From Desulfurivibrio alkaliphilus (lineage in GTDB: Bacteria; Desulfobacterota; Desulfobulbia; Desulfobulbales; Desulfurivibrionaceae): a stretch of DNA of 8,541 bases. The position numbers were made by a program, and so were the translations under genes. The stretch covers positions 1-8,541 of the forward strand of contig DSDS01000140.1 in NCBI GenBank assembly GCA_011048585.1, given 5' to 3'. The notes below the pieces were generated by a model. The model was not told the DNA's origin. It saw only the letters and a list, made by a program, of their open reading frames with translations, and ran no database searches. This document shows positions 1-6,800 of the stretch, piece by piece; position 1 is the stretch's first letter, and each line of letters starts with the position of its first letter.

Positions 1-71
1 CCATCCGGGAAGTATGACCGAGGTGCTTGTGATGAAAATGGACTCGGTAGTGCCAACACGATTTTTGCGCC

Positions 72-99
72 TTGTATTTTGCTGTTTTAGCGGTATTGT
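72..99 (+). promoter_or_regulatory. weak candidate sigma-70 promoter upstream of ferritin
   Basis: A TTGTAT -35-like hexamer (72-77) and a TATTGT -10-like hexamer (94-99) are separated by 16 bases in the AT-rich stretch before the ferritin gene. Each matches the consensus at four of six positions. This would give a leader of more than 120 bases. No Fur box that I can recognise lies here. The first 118 bases otherwise hold no gene I can support. Confidence 0.25.
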
Positions 100-118
100 C
101 AAAAAACAACTGTAGAAG

Positions 119-265
119 ATGAGCCTGTACGAATGGAAACCTCTGGCCGAGGAGTTCCACGGCGGTGAAAACGGAATGCTGATTAATGGCAAGGCCAGGG
201 AACGAATTAAACCACCACCAAATGAGGATTACCATGCTGAGCAAGAAAATGGAGAAGGCGCTTAA
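119..265 (+). CDS. doubtful 48-aa ORF overlapping the ferritin start
   Basis: This short frame opens at ATG 119, directly after an in-frame TAG (113-115), and closes at TAA 263-265, inside the ferritin gene in another frame. It would encode a 48-aa peptide that begins MSLYEWKPLAEEF and has no Cys. Its first 25 or so codons look like ordinary coding sequence (many CTG, GCC, GAG, TTC, GGC). There is no clear Shine-Dalgarno sequence before the ATG and I recognise no family. It may be a leader peptide coupled to ferritin, the remnant of a decayed gene, or chance. It is listed because its composition differs from the AT-rich bases just upstream. Confidence 0.2.
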   Translation: MSLYEWKPLAEEFHGGENGMLINGKARERIKPPPNEDYHAEQENGEGA

Positions 266-743
266 TGAGCAGATCAATGCCGAGTTTTACTCATCCTACC
301 TCTACCTGGCCATGAGCGCCCATTTTGAGACGGGAGGTCTGCCCGGTTGCGCCCGCTGGATGCAGGCCCAGGCCCAAGAGGAGTGGTTCCACGGCATGAA
401 AATTTACGGCTTTGTCCACGAACGGGGCGGCCGGGTTGGCCTGAAGGCGATCGCCGCCCCGCCGGCCGACTGGGCGTCGACCGTGGAGGTCTTCGAGCAG
501 GTGCGGGAGCACGAGCGCAAGGTGACCGGCCTGATCAACAGCCTGCTCTCGCTGGCGCTTAAGGAGAATGACCATGCCACCAGCATCTTTCTTCAGTGGT
601 TTGTCTCCGAACAGGTGGAGGAGGAGGCTTCGGTGGACGCGGTCCTCAGTAAGCTCAAACTGATCGGCAAGGAGAACAGCAGCCTTTTTGCCCTGGATGG
701 TGAGCTGGGCCAGCGGGTTTTCACGCCGCCACCCGCCAAGTAA
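234..743 (+). CDS. ftnA: bacterial non-haem ferritin (FtnA-type)
   Basis: This is a 169-aa iron-storage ferritin. It oxidises Fe(II) at a dinuclear centre and stores Fe(III) mineral inside a 24-subunit cytoplasmic shell. The full set of ferroxidase ligands known from E. coli FtnA is at the expected positions: E17, E49/E50, H53, E94, E126, Q127, E129 and E130. The start at ATG 234 is chosen because GAGG (224-227) lies six bases upstream and because the ligand numbering then matches the family. An upstream in-frame ATG at 186 would add 16 unconserved residues and has no clear ribosome site. The length fits the family. W122 and the usual haem-binding Met of bacterioferritin being absent support a non-haem ferritin rather than Bfr. 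The gene is single and ends 17 bases before the stop of a convergent ATPase gene, with no obvious terminator between them. Confidence 0.95.
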   Translation: MLSKKMEKALNEQINAEFYSSYLYLAMSAHFETGGLPGCARWMQAQAQEEWFHGMKIYGFVHERGGRVGLKAIAAPPADWASTVEVFEQVREHERKVTGLINSLLSLALKENDHATSIFLQWFVSEQVEEEASVDAVLSKLKLIGKENSSLFALDGELGQRVFTPPPAK

Positions 744-760
744 GGGATTTGGTGAAGCGC

Positions 761-1924
761 TCAGCCCGCCTCGCTGGTCAGCAGCTCACGCCAGCCGGTA
801 ATCCTGACGCCGCTGCGGAGATATTCGCCCTCGCCGCCGAAAACCAGGCGCGGCTCCACCGAGGAGCCGGAAATGGCCTGCCATTTTTTCAGGGTGTTGC
901 ACATGTCGGCGGCCACGGTTTGGCCGGACTTGATCTCCACCGGGTGGAGAATCCCCGCCTCATCCAGCAGGAGATCGACCTCGTTACCCGTGCTGTCGCG
1001 CCAGAAATAGAGATTGGGCGGCTCTCCCCGGTTGAGGCGGGCATGCAGATACTCGGCAACAACCATGGTTTCGAACAGGGCCGGCCGGGCCGGATGGGTG
1101 GCAAGCTGCTCCGGGGTCTGGATGCCGAGCAGGAAGGCGGCCAGGCCGGGATCATGGAAATAGAGCTTGGGGGTCTTGACCAGCCGTTTGCCGAAATTGG
1201 CAAAATGGGGCGTGAGGCGAAAAACGATATAGCTTGCCTCCAGGATGCTCAGCCAGGCGGTGGCGGTGCTCTGGGCTATGCCGCAGTCGGTGGCCAGGGA
1301 AGAGAGGTTGAGCAGTTGCCCGGTCCGGGCGGCGCAGAGGCGGAGGAAACGCTGAAAGGTGACCAGATCACGCACCGAGGTCAAGTCGCGCACATCTCGC
1401 TCAAGGTAGGTGGCCACATAGCTGGCAAACCAGTCTCCCGGCCCGACCTCGGTGCTGTATAGGGCCGGGTAGCCGCCGGTAAAAAGCCAGCGATCAAGCT
1501 CGTCCGGCAGCAGTTCGGCTGCCCGCAGCTCCCGCCCGGACAACGGCAGAAGCTGGGCGATACCGGCCCGTCCCGCCAGACTCTGGCCGACCTGGCGGCT
1601 TAAGGCGAAATTCTGGGAGCCGGTCAGAATATAGCGGCCCGGAGTCCGCTGCTCATCGACGATCCCCTGGAGATAGGAGAGCAGTTCCGCCGCCCTTTGC
1701 ACTTCATCAAAAATAGCGCCATCGGGATAGCGGGCCAAAAAACCGCGCGGGTCTTCACCGGCAAACAGGCGGAGATCGGGATTCTCCAGAGAGAGATAGG
1801 GTTTGTCGGGGAAAGTGGCTCGGACCAGAGTGGTCTTGCCCGATTGACGGGGACCGGTGAGCACCAGCACCGGAAACCCCCGGGCCAGGCGTTGCAGAGT
1901 CGTGGTCATCAACCTGGGAATCAT
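761..1924 (-). CDS. AAA_14 / DUF4143 family ATP-binding protein
   Basis: This 387-aa protein has the AAA_14 plus DUF4143 architecture. The N-terminal ATPase shows a Walker A (GPRQSGKT, residues 24-31), a Walker B (AIFDEVQ, 70-76) and a sensor-1-like ILTGSQ (99-104). The middle, with YLERDVRDL near residue 170, leads to the DUF4143 region. The C-terminal third carries D317 and E330-x-K332 on predicted strands, resembling a PD-(D/E)xK nuclease core. These proteins are widespread and highly variable between strains, and their cellular role is not established. The start at 1924 has AGGAGG (1929-1934) four bases upstream; the internal Met at residue 6 lacks such a site. It is transcribed alone or from its own promoter: 94 bases, including a striking inverted repeat, separate it from the kinase gene upstream. 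It appears intact. The family call is firm; nuclease activity is only inferred. Confidence 0.93.
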   Translation of the reverse strand: MIPRLMTTTLQRLARGFPVLVLTGPRQSGKTTLVRATFPDKPYLSLENPDLRLFAGEDPRGFLARYPDGAIFDEVQRAAELLSYLQGIVDEQRTPGRYILTGSQNFALSRQVGQSLAGRAGIAQLLPLSGRELRAAELLPDELDRWLFTGGYPALYSTEVGPGDWFASYVATYLERDVRDLTSVRDLVTFQRFLRLCAARTGQLLNLSSLATDCGIAQSTATAWLSILEASYIVFRLTPHFANFGKRLVKTPKLYFHDPGLAAFLLGIQTPEQLATHPARPALFETMVVAEYLHARLNRGEPPNLYFWRDSTGNEVDLLLDEAGILHPVEIKSGQTVAADMCNTLKKWQAISGSSVEPRLVFGGEGEYLRSGVRITGWRELLTSEAG

Positions 1925-1948
1925 AGCGCCTCCTGAGCAACGGCTTCA

Positions 1949-1991
1949 CTTTCTTGCAATTTAATTTTTTAATCGTGAATTTGCAAGAAAG
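1949..1991. repeat. 11-bp perfect inverted repeat around the ATPase promoter
   Basis: The arms CTTTCTTGCAA (1949-1959) and TTGCAAGAAAG (1981-1991) are perfect inverted copies separated by a 21-base AT-rich spacer. The arm centres are 32 bp apart, about three helical turns. No T-tract follows on the minus strand and the loop is large, so a pair of operator half-sites fits better than a rho-independent terminator. It sits between the kinase stop and the ATPase start and covers the likely promoter of the latter. Which protein would bind it is unknown. Confidence 0.6.
1958..1986 (-). promoter_or_regulatory. candidate promoter of the AAA_14/DUF4143 gene
   Basis: Read on the minus strand, TTGCAA (1981-1986) and TAAATT (1958-1963) are spaced by 17 bases and each matches the sigma-70 hexamer at four of six positions. 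Transcription would start near 1951, about 25-30 bases before the ATG. The -35 element lies within one arm of the inverted repeat and the -10 element overlaps the other, so binding to the repeat would occlude polymerase. Confidence 0.4.
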
Positions 1992-2018
1992 AGTTGCGGG
2001 CGGCTATTTTCCCGGGAG

Positions 2019-2585
2019 TTACAGCAACCGGCGGGCGAGGGTGGCCAGGAGGGTGGGGATGGCTTGGTCGGTGTCGATGGCCAGCAGTTGTTCGGGGGCC
2101 AACTCTGCGGGGGGCTGGAATTTCTCCTTTTGCCGCAGGTAGATCTCCCAGCGGCCGTCGGAAACCGCTTGCGGGTCCCGGGCCCGCAGCTTAAGGCGCT
2201 CCTTCTTGACCTGATCGGCGCAGTCGCAAAAGATAAAACGGCACTCCACCCCCAGCCGCCGGGCCAGCTCCAGCACCAGGCGGCGCTCCTGGCGATCGAG
2301 ATAAGAGGCATCGAGAACCACGCTGCGGCCCTGCTCCAGCTCGGCGGCGGCCCGTTCCAGCAGGGTGTCGTAGGTTTTACGGGTGAACTCGGGGGTGTAG
2401 ATCCCCTGGTCAGCCCCCTCCTTACGACTAGCGGTGGAGGCCAGGCCGGCCAGCTCCTTGCGGACCACGTCGGAGTTGTAGTGGGCGATGCCCAGGCGGG
2501 CGGCCCAGGCCGCCGCCAGGGTGCTTTTGCCGGTAGCGATCAGGCCGCCGAACACGTAAAGCCGGGGCCGCTCAACTCCGGGCAT
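2019..2585 (-). CDS. P-loop kinase, COG0645-like (AAA_33-type)
   Basis: This is a 188-aa predicted kinase. Visible motifs are the P-loop GLIATGKST (residues 14-22), a YNSDVVRK segment (36-43) at the usual substrate-binding position, VVLDASY (89-95), and an Arg-rich region around 125-140 that could form the lid. The closest known group is the COG0645 predicted kinases, related to adenylate-kinase-like and zeta-like P-loop kinases; the substrate is unknown. The start at ATG 2585 lies 14 bases inside the end of the upstream phosphotransferase-like gene, in another frame, without a clear ribosome site. Translation probably depends on coupling or on ribosomal slippage. In many bacteria this domain is the C-terminal half of one bifunctional protein with the phosphotransferase-like domain. 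The frame stays open upstream to 2648, but that stretch is Pro/Trp/Arg-rich and lies over the neighbour, so it was not used. Confidence 0.85.
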   Translation of the reverse strand: MPGVERPRLYVFGGLIATGKSTLAAAWAARLGIAHYNSDVVRKELAGLASTASRKEGADQGIYTPEFTRKTYDTLLERAAAELEQGRSVVLDASYLDRQERRLVLELARRLGVECRFIFCDCADQVKKERLKLRARDPQAVSDGRWEIYLRQKEKFQPPAELAPEQLLAIDTDQAIPTLLATLARRLL

Positions 2586-3600
2586 AACGGGCGGCCAGTT
2601 GGAAGTAACGGGCGGCCAGCGCCAGGGATCTCTCCTTGGTGGCGGCATCTACCTCCGGGGCGTGGGCGGTAAAGAGCCCGATCTTGCCCCGGACGTAGGC
2701 CCGGTAACAGGTGTAGAAGCGGAGCATGGTCAACAGCTCGGGGTCGGCGGAGCGGCGGGCGAACTCTTCCACCAGATAGGCGGAGAGATCCTCCCGACCG
2801 TGGAGATCGAGGTCCATGGCCAGAAAGGCGATATCGGAGGCGATATCGCAACAGCGGAAGCGCTGGTTGAACTCGATGCAGTCAAAGATATAGACCTGCT
2901 GCTGGCCAAAGCAGATATTGGCCGAGTAAAGATCGCCATGGCCTTCCCGAATCCGGCCAGCCCGCTGCCGGGCGGCAAAAAGCTCTTCCTGTTGCAAGAA
3001 CTCCCGGGCGTAGGCGCTGATCTGCTCAAACTGTTCCCGGCTTAAGGCCGAGCAGCCGACAAAGCCCTCGGTCTGCTCGAAATTCTCCAGCACATTGACC
3101 GCCACCGCCTCGGCGGCCCCCAGGGCGGTGACCTCCGGGCCACCGTCCGCCTGCTGGTAGAAGGGAACCAGCTTGGCGATGATCTGCTCCAGATGTTTTA
3201 CCTCCACCCGACCCTGCTCCAGCAGGCCGCTCATCATCCCCGCCTCCGGCATCCGGACCATCTTGATCAGATACTCCACCGGCTCCCCGGCTCCATTGAG
3301 GCTGAATCGGCCGGCCCCATCCCGGTTCAGGCTCAAAGTCTCCAGATAGATCTCCGGGCAGAGCCGCCGGTTGAGCCGCAGCTCCTCGGCGCAGAAGTGG
3401 CGACGCCGCTCCAGGGTCGAAAAGTCGAGAAAACCGAAATTAACCGGTTTTTTCAGCTTATAGACAAAATCCCCGGCCAGCAGAACGTAGGAGATATGGG
3501 TCTGGAGCAGCTCCACTTTGGCTACAGGATGGGGATAAACCGCCGGGTTTAGCAAAAAACTTACTGTCTCGGGCAACTGCCCTTGCAAATCAGCACTCAT
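2572..3600 (-). CDS. aminoglycoside phosphotransferase-like protein (COG2187-like)
   Basis: This protein of about 342 aa has the protein-kinase/APH fold. Counting from a TTG one codon upstream, K49 in DFVYKLKKPV is the likely nucleotide-binding Lys. HGDLYSAN (222-229) is the catalytic loop with D224 and N229, and IFD (D241) is the metal-binding Asp. The ATG at 3600 is preferred over the TTG at 3603 because AAGGAG lies seven bases before the ATG. The family name comes from the fold; drug resistance is not implied and the substrate is unknown. The gene follows aspS after four bases and overlaps the kinase gene by 14 bases, so the three are surely co-transcribed. In many bacteria the same protein continues into the kinase domain; here it ends in TGA at 2572 after a short C-terminal repeat. 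Confidence 0.88.
   Translation of the reverse strand: MSADLQGQLPETVSFLLNPAVYPHPVAKVELLQTHISYVLLAGDFVYKLKKPVNFGFLDFSTLERRRHFCAEELRLNRRLCPEIYLETLSLNRDGAGRFSLNGAGEPVEYLIKMVRMPEAGMMSGLLEQGRVEVKHLEQIIAKLVPFYQQADGGPEVTALGAAEAVAVNVLENFEQTEGFVGCSALSREQFEQISAYAREFLQQEELFAARQRAGRIREGHGDLYSANICFGQQQVYIFDCIEFNQRFRCCDIASDIAFLAMDLDLHGREDLSAYLVEEFARRSADPELLTMLRFYTCYRAYVRGKIGLFTAHAPEVDAATKERSLALAARYFQLAARYARS
2585..2619. repeat. 14-bp direct repeat with 21-bp period at the gene junction
   Basis: TAACGGGCGGCCAG occurs at 2585-2598 and again at 2606-2619. The 21-bp period equals seven codons of the minus-strand phosphotransferase-like gene, giving LAARYFQ followed by LAARYAR at its C terminus. The copy nearer the kinase contains the kinase start codon. 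This looks like a small in-frame tandem duplication at the place where the two domains meet. Confidence 0.7.
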
Positions 3601-3604
3601 CAAT

Positions 3605-5389
3605 CTACTCCTTCCAGTCGGGGCGCAGGCCCAGTTCGGTCAGTTGTTTGCGGGAGACCGGAGAGGGGGCCTCGGTGAGCGGACAGGTCGCCTTCTGGGT
3701 CTTGGGGAAGGCGATCACGTCGCGGATCGAATCGCGGCCGGCCAGGATCATCAGCAGGCGATCCAGGCCGAAGGCCATGCCGCCGTGGGGCGGCGCTCCC
3801 AGCTCCAGGGCCTGAACCAGGAAGTCGAACTTGTCCTTGATCTCCTCGGAGGTGATCCCCAAAGCAGCAAAGACCGTCTCCTGCAGATCCTTGCGGTGGA
3901 TCCGGATGGAGCCGCCGCCGATCTCGGTGCCGTTGAGCACCAAGTCGTAGGCCCGGCTGCGGACCTTGCCCGGCTCGCTCGCCAACAGGGGTAGATCCTC
4001 CTCCCGGGGGGCGGTGAAGGGGTGGTGGACCGCCACATGGCGCTTGGCCTCGTGGTCATACTCCAGCAGGGGAAAATCGGTGACCCAGACGAAGGAGAAC
4101 TCCTCCTTGCTGACCAGCTTCTCGCGGCGGGCCAGCTCCAGGCGCAGCTCGGAGAGGGCCTGGTGGACCACCCCCGGCTGGTCGGCCACGAAGAAGAGCA
4201 GATCATCAACCTCGGCCCCCATGGCCGCCACCATGGCGGCCTGCTCCTCGGGGGTGAAGAACTTGGCGATGGGGGATTGCCACTGGCCGTCGGGCTTGAT
4301 CTTGACCCAGGCCAGCCCCTTGGCCCCGAACTGACCGGCATAGGCGGTGAGGTCATCGAGATCCTTGCGGGAGTAGTGGGCGCACCCCTTGGCGTTGATG
4401 CTCTTGATCATCCCGCCCTGCTCGACGATATTGCGAAACACCTGCAAGCCGCAGTTCTTGACGATCTCGGTCAGCTCCACCAGCTCCAGGCCGAAACGCA
4501 GATCGGGCCGATCGGTGCCGAAACGCTCCATCGCCTCGGCGTAGGTGATCCGGGGGAAGGGGGGGGCCAGATCCATTCCCCGGGCAGCCTTGAACACCGA
4601 ACAGATCATCCCTTCGGCAATCTGGTAAATATCCTCCTCGTCGATAAAGGAGAGCTCGAAATCGACTTGGGTGAACTCGGGCTGGCGGTCGGCCCGGAGA
4701 TCCTCGTCGCGAAAACAGCGGACGATCTGGTAGTAGCGATCCATCCCCGCCACCATCAGCAACTGTTTGAAAAGCTGGGGAGACTGGGGCAGGGCGAAAA
4801 AGCGGCCCTGGTTGACCCGGCTGGGGACCAGGTAGTCGCGGGCTCCCTCCGGGGTGGAGCGGGTAAGCACCGGGGTCTCGATCTCGAGGAAATCCTCGTC
4901 GTTGAGGAAACCTCGGACCGCCTGGGCCACTTGGTGGCGCAACACCAGATTGGCCGCCATGGTCGGCCGACGCAGGTCGAGGTAGCGATATTTGAGCCGC
5001 AGGGTATCGGCCACCTCCACCTCCTCGTCCAAGGGAAAGGGCGGGGTCTGACTCTGGTTCAGGATCCGCAGTTCGCTGACCATCACCTCGATCTCGCCGG
5101 TGGCCAGTTTGGGATTGGTCATCCCCTCGGGGCGGGCCGCCACCAGCCCCTTGATCGCCAGCACCCATTCGCCCCGCAACCCGTGGGCCTTGGCATGGAC
5201 CTGGGGGTTGATCTCGGGGTTGAACACCACCTGGGTGATCCCCCGACGGTCCCGCAGATCGATGAAGATCACCCCGCCATGATCCCGGCGGCGCAGCACC
5301 CAGCCCATCAGGGTGACCTCCTCGCCGATATTACTCTTGTTGAGGATATTGCAGTGATGAGTGCGCTTGAGGGTGCCCATGGATTCCAT
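3605..5389 (-). CDS. aspS: aspartyl-tRNA synthetase, probably non-discriminating
   Basis: This is a complete 594-aa bacterial-type class II AspRS, which charges tRNA-Asp with aspartate in the cytoplasm. It has an N-terminal anticodon-binding OB fold (about 1-110), a catalytic core with QSPQLFKQLLM (202-212), motif 2 FRDEDLRADRQPEFTQ (226-241) and motif 3 GMAFGLDRL (537-545). The GAD-type insertion typical of bacterial enzymes lies at about 290-420. H37 (in RRRDHGG) and G89 (in ARPEG) occupy the places where E. coli AspRS has Leu and Lys. His and Gly there are the known marks of AspRS that also charges tRNA-Asn. The start at 5389 has AAGGAG eight bases upstream; a second Met at residue 4 is less well placed. 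It lies 53 bases downstream of hisS and four bases upstream of the next gene, so it is mid-operon. Confidence 0.97.
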   Translation of the reverse strand: MESMGTLKRTHHCNILNKSNIGEEVTLMGWVLRRRDHGGVIFIDLRDRRGITQVVFNPEINPQVHAKAHGLRGEWVLAIKGLVAARPEGMTNPKLATGEIEVMVSELRILNQSQTPPFPLDEEVEVADTLRLKYRYLDLRRPTMAANLVLRHQVAQAVRGFLNDEDFLEIETPVLTRSTPEGARDYLVPSRVNQGRFFALPQSPQLFKQLLMVAGMDRYYQIVRCFRDEDLRADRQPEFTQVDFELSFIDEEDIYQIAEGMICSVFKAARGMDLAPPFPRITYAEAMERFGTDRPDLRFGLELVELTEIVKNCGLQVFRNIVEQGGMIKSINAKGCAHYSRKDLDDLTAYAGQFGAKGLAWVKIKPDGQWQSPIAKFFTPEEQAAMVAAMGAEVDDLLFFVADQPGVVHQALSELRLELARREKLVSKEEFSFVWVTDFPLLEYDHEAKRHVAVHHPFTAPREEDLPLLASEPGKVRSRAYDLVLNGTEIGGGSIRIHRKDLQETVFAALGITSEEIKDKFDFLVQALELGAPPHGGMAFGLDRLLMILAGRDSIRDVIAFPKTQKATCPLTEAPSPVSRKQLTELGLRPDWKE

Positions 5390-5442
5390 GGAGAAGACTC
5401 CTTTTTATATTGAGATCAACAGATTAGAGAACAGAAACCGTT

Positions 5443-6699
5443 TCAGTTGGTTCCAGCCAGGGCTGAAAGCAGCTCAACCGGGTCATCGCCTAGGGGCACG
5501 TTTGTTTCGCTCTTGTCGGTCATGTCCCGCAGCACCGCCCGGCCCTGGTTAAGTTCATCCTCGCCCAGGATCAAAACCCGGCGGGCGCCCAGACGATCGG
5601 CCTGCTTCATCTGACTTTTGAGACCCCGGCCCCGCAGATCCATCACCGCCCGCACGCCCCGGCGGCGGCACTGATGAAGCAGGTTGAAACCATAGGCGGC
5701 GGCGGGTTCGCCCAGGCAGGCGAAGAACAGATCGGGACCGATGGGGGTGATCTTTTGCCGCTCCCGAATCAGCAGCACCAGCCGTTCCATCCCCATGGCA
5801 AAACCGATCCCGGGCAGATCCTGGCCGCCAAGTTGCTTGATCAGCCCATCGTAGCGCCCCCCGGCCCCCACCGCGCTCTGGGCCCCCAAGGCATCGGTGA
5901 GCAATTCGAAGGTGGTGCGGTTGTAGTAATCAAGACCCCGAACCATAAAGGGGTTCAGGCGGTAGGGGATCGCCAGGGCGTCAAGATCATGCCGCACCGC
6001 CTCCAGGTGCTGCCGGCAAGGCCCGCAAAGGGCGTCGAGAATTGAGGGCGCGTCGGCGTTGATCCGGCGGCAGTTGGCGCTCTTGCAGTCAAGCACCCGC
6101 AAAGGATTGCTACTTGCGCGCCGTTTGCAATCATCGCACAACTGCTCCCGGCGGGCCTGGAGAAAATCGACCAGCCGCCGGCGGTAGTCGGGCCGGCACT
6201 CGGGACAGCCCAGGGAGTTGAGTTCCAGGCTGACCGTCAACTCCAGCTCGACGGCCAGCAGCCAGGCCATGGCGATCACCTCGGCATCCAGCCGGGGATG
6301 ATCCACCCCCAGGGCTTCGACACTGAGCTGGTGAAACTGGCGCAACCGCCCCTTCTGCGGCCGTTCATGGCGGAACATCGGGCCTATGGTGAAAAGCCGG
6401 CTCAAGGGCCGGCGCAGATGGAGGGCGTGTTCAATAAAGGCGCGGAGCACCGGGGCGGTCCCCTCGGGCCGCATGGTCAGCGATTCGCCATTGCGATCAG
6501 TAAAGGTGTACATCTCTTTTTCGACGATATCGGTGGCCTCGCCGATGGAGCGGGCAAAAAGTTCCGTCTTCTCCAGGATCGGCACCTTGATCTCCTCGAA
6601 GCCGAAGCGCTGGAAAATATCCCGGGCCTTCTCTTCAACCCGCTGCCAGATCACCACCTCATCGGGCAAAATATCCTTAAAGCCTTTCAGGGCCTGCAT
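5443..6699 (-). CDS. hisS: histidyl-tRNA synthetase with Cys-rich insertion
   Basis: This is a complete 418-aa class II HisRS. It shows the N-terminal GFKDILP (6-12), TMRPEGTAP (75-83), motif 2 beginning FRHERPQKGRLRQFHQ (109-124), the histidine-specific RGLDYYNRTTFE (254-265) and motif 3 GIGFAMGMERL (297-307). The C-terminal anticodon-binding domain runs from about 325 to the end. The region between motif 2 and the histidine loop holds eight cysteines (165, 168, 188, 191, 205, 210, 225, 228), mostly as CxxC pairs, enough for two four-Cys metal sites. Many HisRS enzymes, such as that of E. coli, lack these. The start has AAGGA about ten bases upstream. The gene has its own promoter and leader and is first in the hisS-aspS operon, an order also common in Gram-positive bacteria and deltaproteobacteria. 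Confidence 0.97.
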   Translation of the reverse strand: MQALKGFKDILPDEVVIWQRVEEKARDIFQRFGFEEIKVPILEKTELFARSIGEATDIVEKEMYTFTDRNGESLTMRPEGTAPVLRAFIEHALHLRRPLSRLFTIGPMFRHERPQKGRLRQFHQLSVEALGVDHPRLDAEVIAMAWLLAVELELTVSLELNSLGCPECRPDYRRRLVDFLQARREQLCDDCKRRASSNPLRVLDCKSANCRRINADAPSILDALCGPCRQHLEAVRHDLDALAIPYRLNPFMVRGLDYYNRTTFELLTDALGAQSAVGAGGRYDGLIKQLGGQDLPGIGFAMGMERLVLLIRERQKITPIGPDLFFACLGEPAAAYGFNLLHQCRRRGVRAVMDLRGRGLKSQMKQADRLGARRVLILGEDELNQGRAVLRDMTDKSETNVPLGDDPVELLSALAGTN

Positions 6700-6711
6700 A
6701 GAAAAATATGT

Positions 6712-6749
6712 CCTTTTGCGAAGTAAAAGGGAGGGGGCCGCAAACGGCC
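6712..6749 (-). promoter_or_regulatory. hisS leader with two hairpins, one over the Shine-Dalgarno
   Basis: Between the promoter and hisS the minus-strand RNA can form two hairpins. The first pairs GGCCG with CGGCC around a four-base loop (6736-6749). The second pairs CCTTTT (6725-6730) with AAAAGG (6712-6717) around seven bases and would bury the AAGGA ribosome-binding sequence of hisS. There is no T-box sequence. A role in translational control is possible; the stems are short and may be weak. Confidence 0.3.
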
Positions 6750-6771
6750 TCAGTTAGCTCAAAAGGTTGGA

Positions 6772-6800
6772 TTTCTAGCGCAATAACCGGAAAAAGTCAA
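6772..6800 (-). promoter_or_regulatory. sigma-70-type promoter for the hisS operon
   Basis: On the minus strand TTGACT (6795-6800) and TAGAAA (6772-6777) are separated by exactly 17 bases. They match the consensus at five and four of six positions. Transcription would begin near 6765, leaving a leader of about 66 bases before hisS. The rest of the 150-base gap (6800-6849) is GC-rich with short repeats such as a doubled CCCGTGGG, and no clear terminator for the upstream gene. Confidence 0.6.

Noticed and set aside
2..101. TTGACA-like -35 on the minus strand at about 96-101, suggesting a divergent gene to the left
   Set aside because: No good -10 at 16-18 bases and no supported ORF before the window edge.
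186..233. Upstream ATG giving a 185-aa ferritin
   Set aside because: The extra 16 residues are unlike ferritins, the ATG lacks a ribosome site, and numbering from ATG 234 places every ferroxidase ligand at its usual position.
749..1462. 237-codon plus-strand frame over the ATPase gene
   Set aside because: It is antisense to a gene with clear Walker motifs, has no domain and is a shadow frame.
2586..2648. Longer kinase start at 2648
   Set aside because: The extension is Pro/Trp/Arg-rich, lies wholly over the upstream gene and precedes the conserved start of the kinase domain.
4022..5413. 463-codon open frame antisense to aspS
   Set aside because: aspS is unmistakable on the other strand. 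The antisense frame gives a low-complexity Gly/Leu/His/Asp-rich product with no motifs, a common by-product of GC-rich codon use.
5434..5444. GAAAC-C-GTTTC palindrome at the end of hisS
   Set aside because: Only five bp per arm with a one-base centre and no T-tract; too short to call a terminator or operator.
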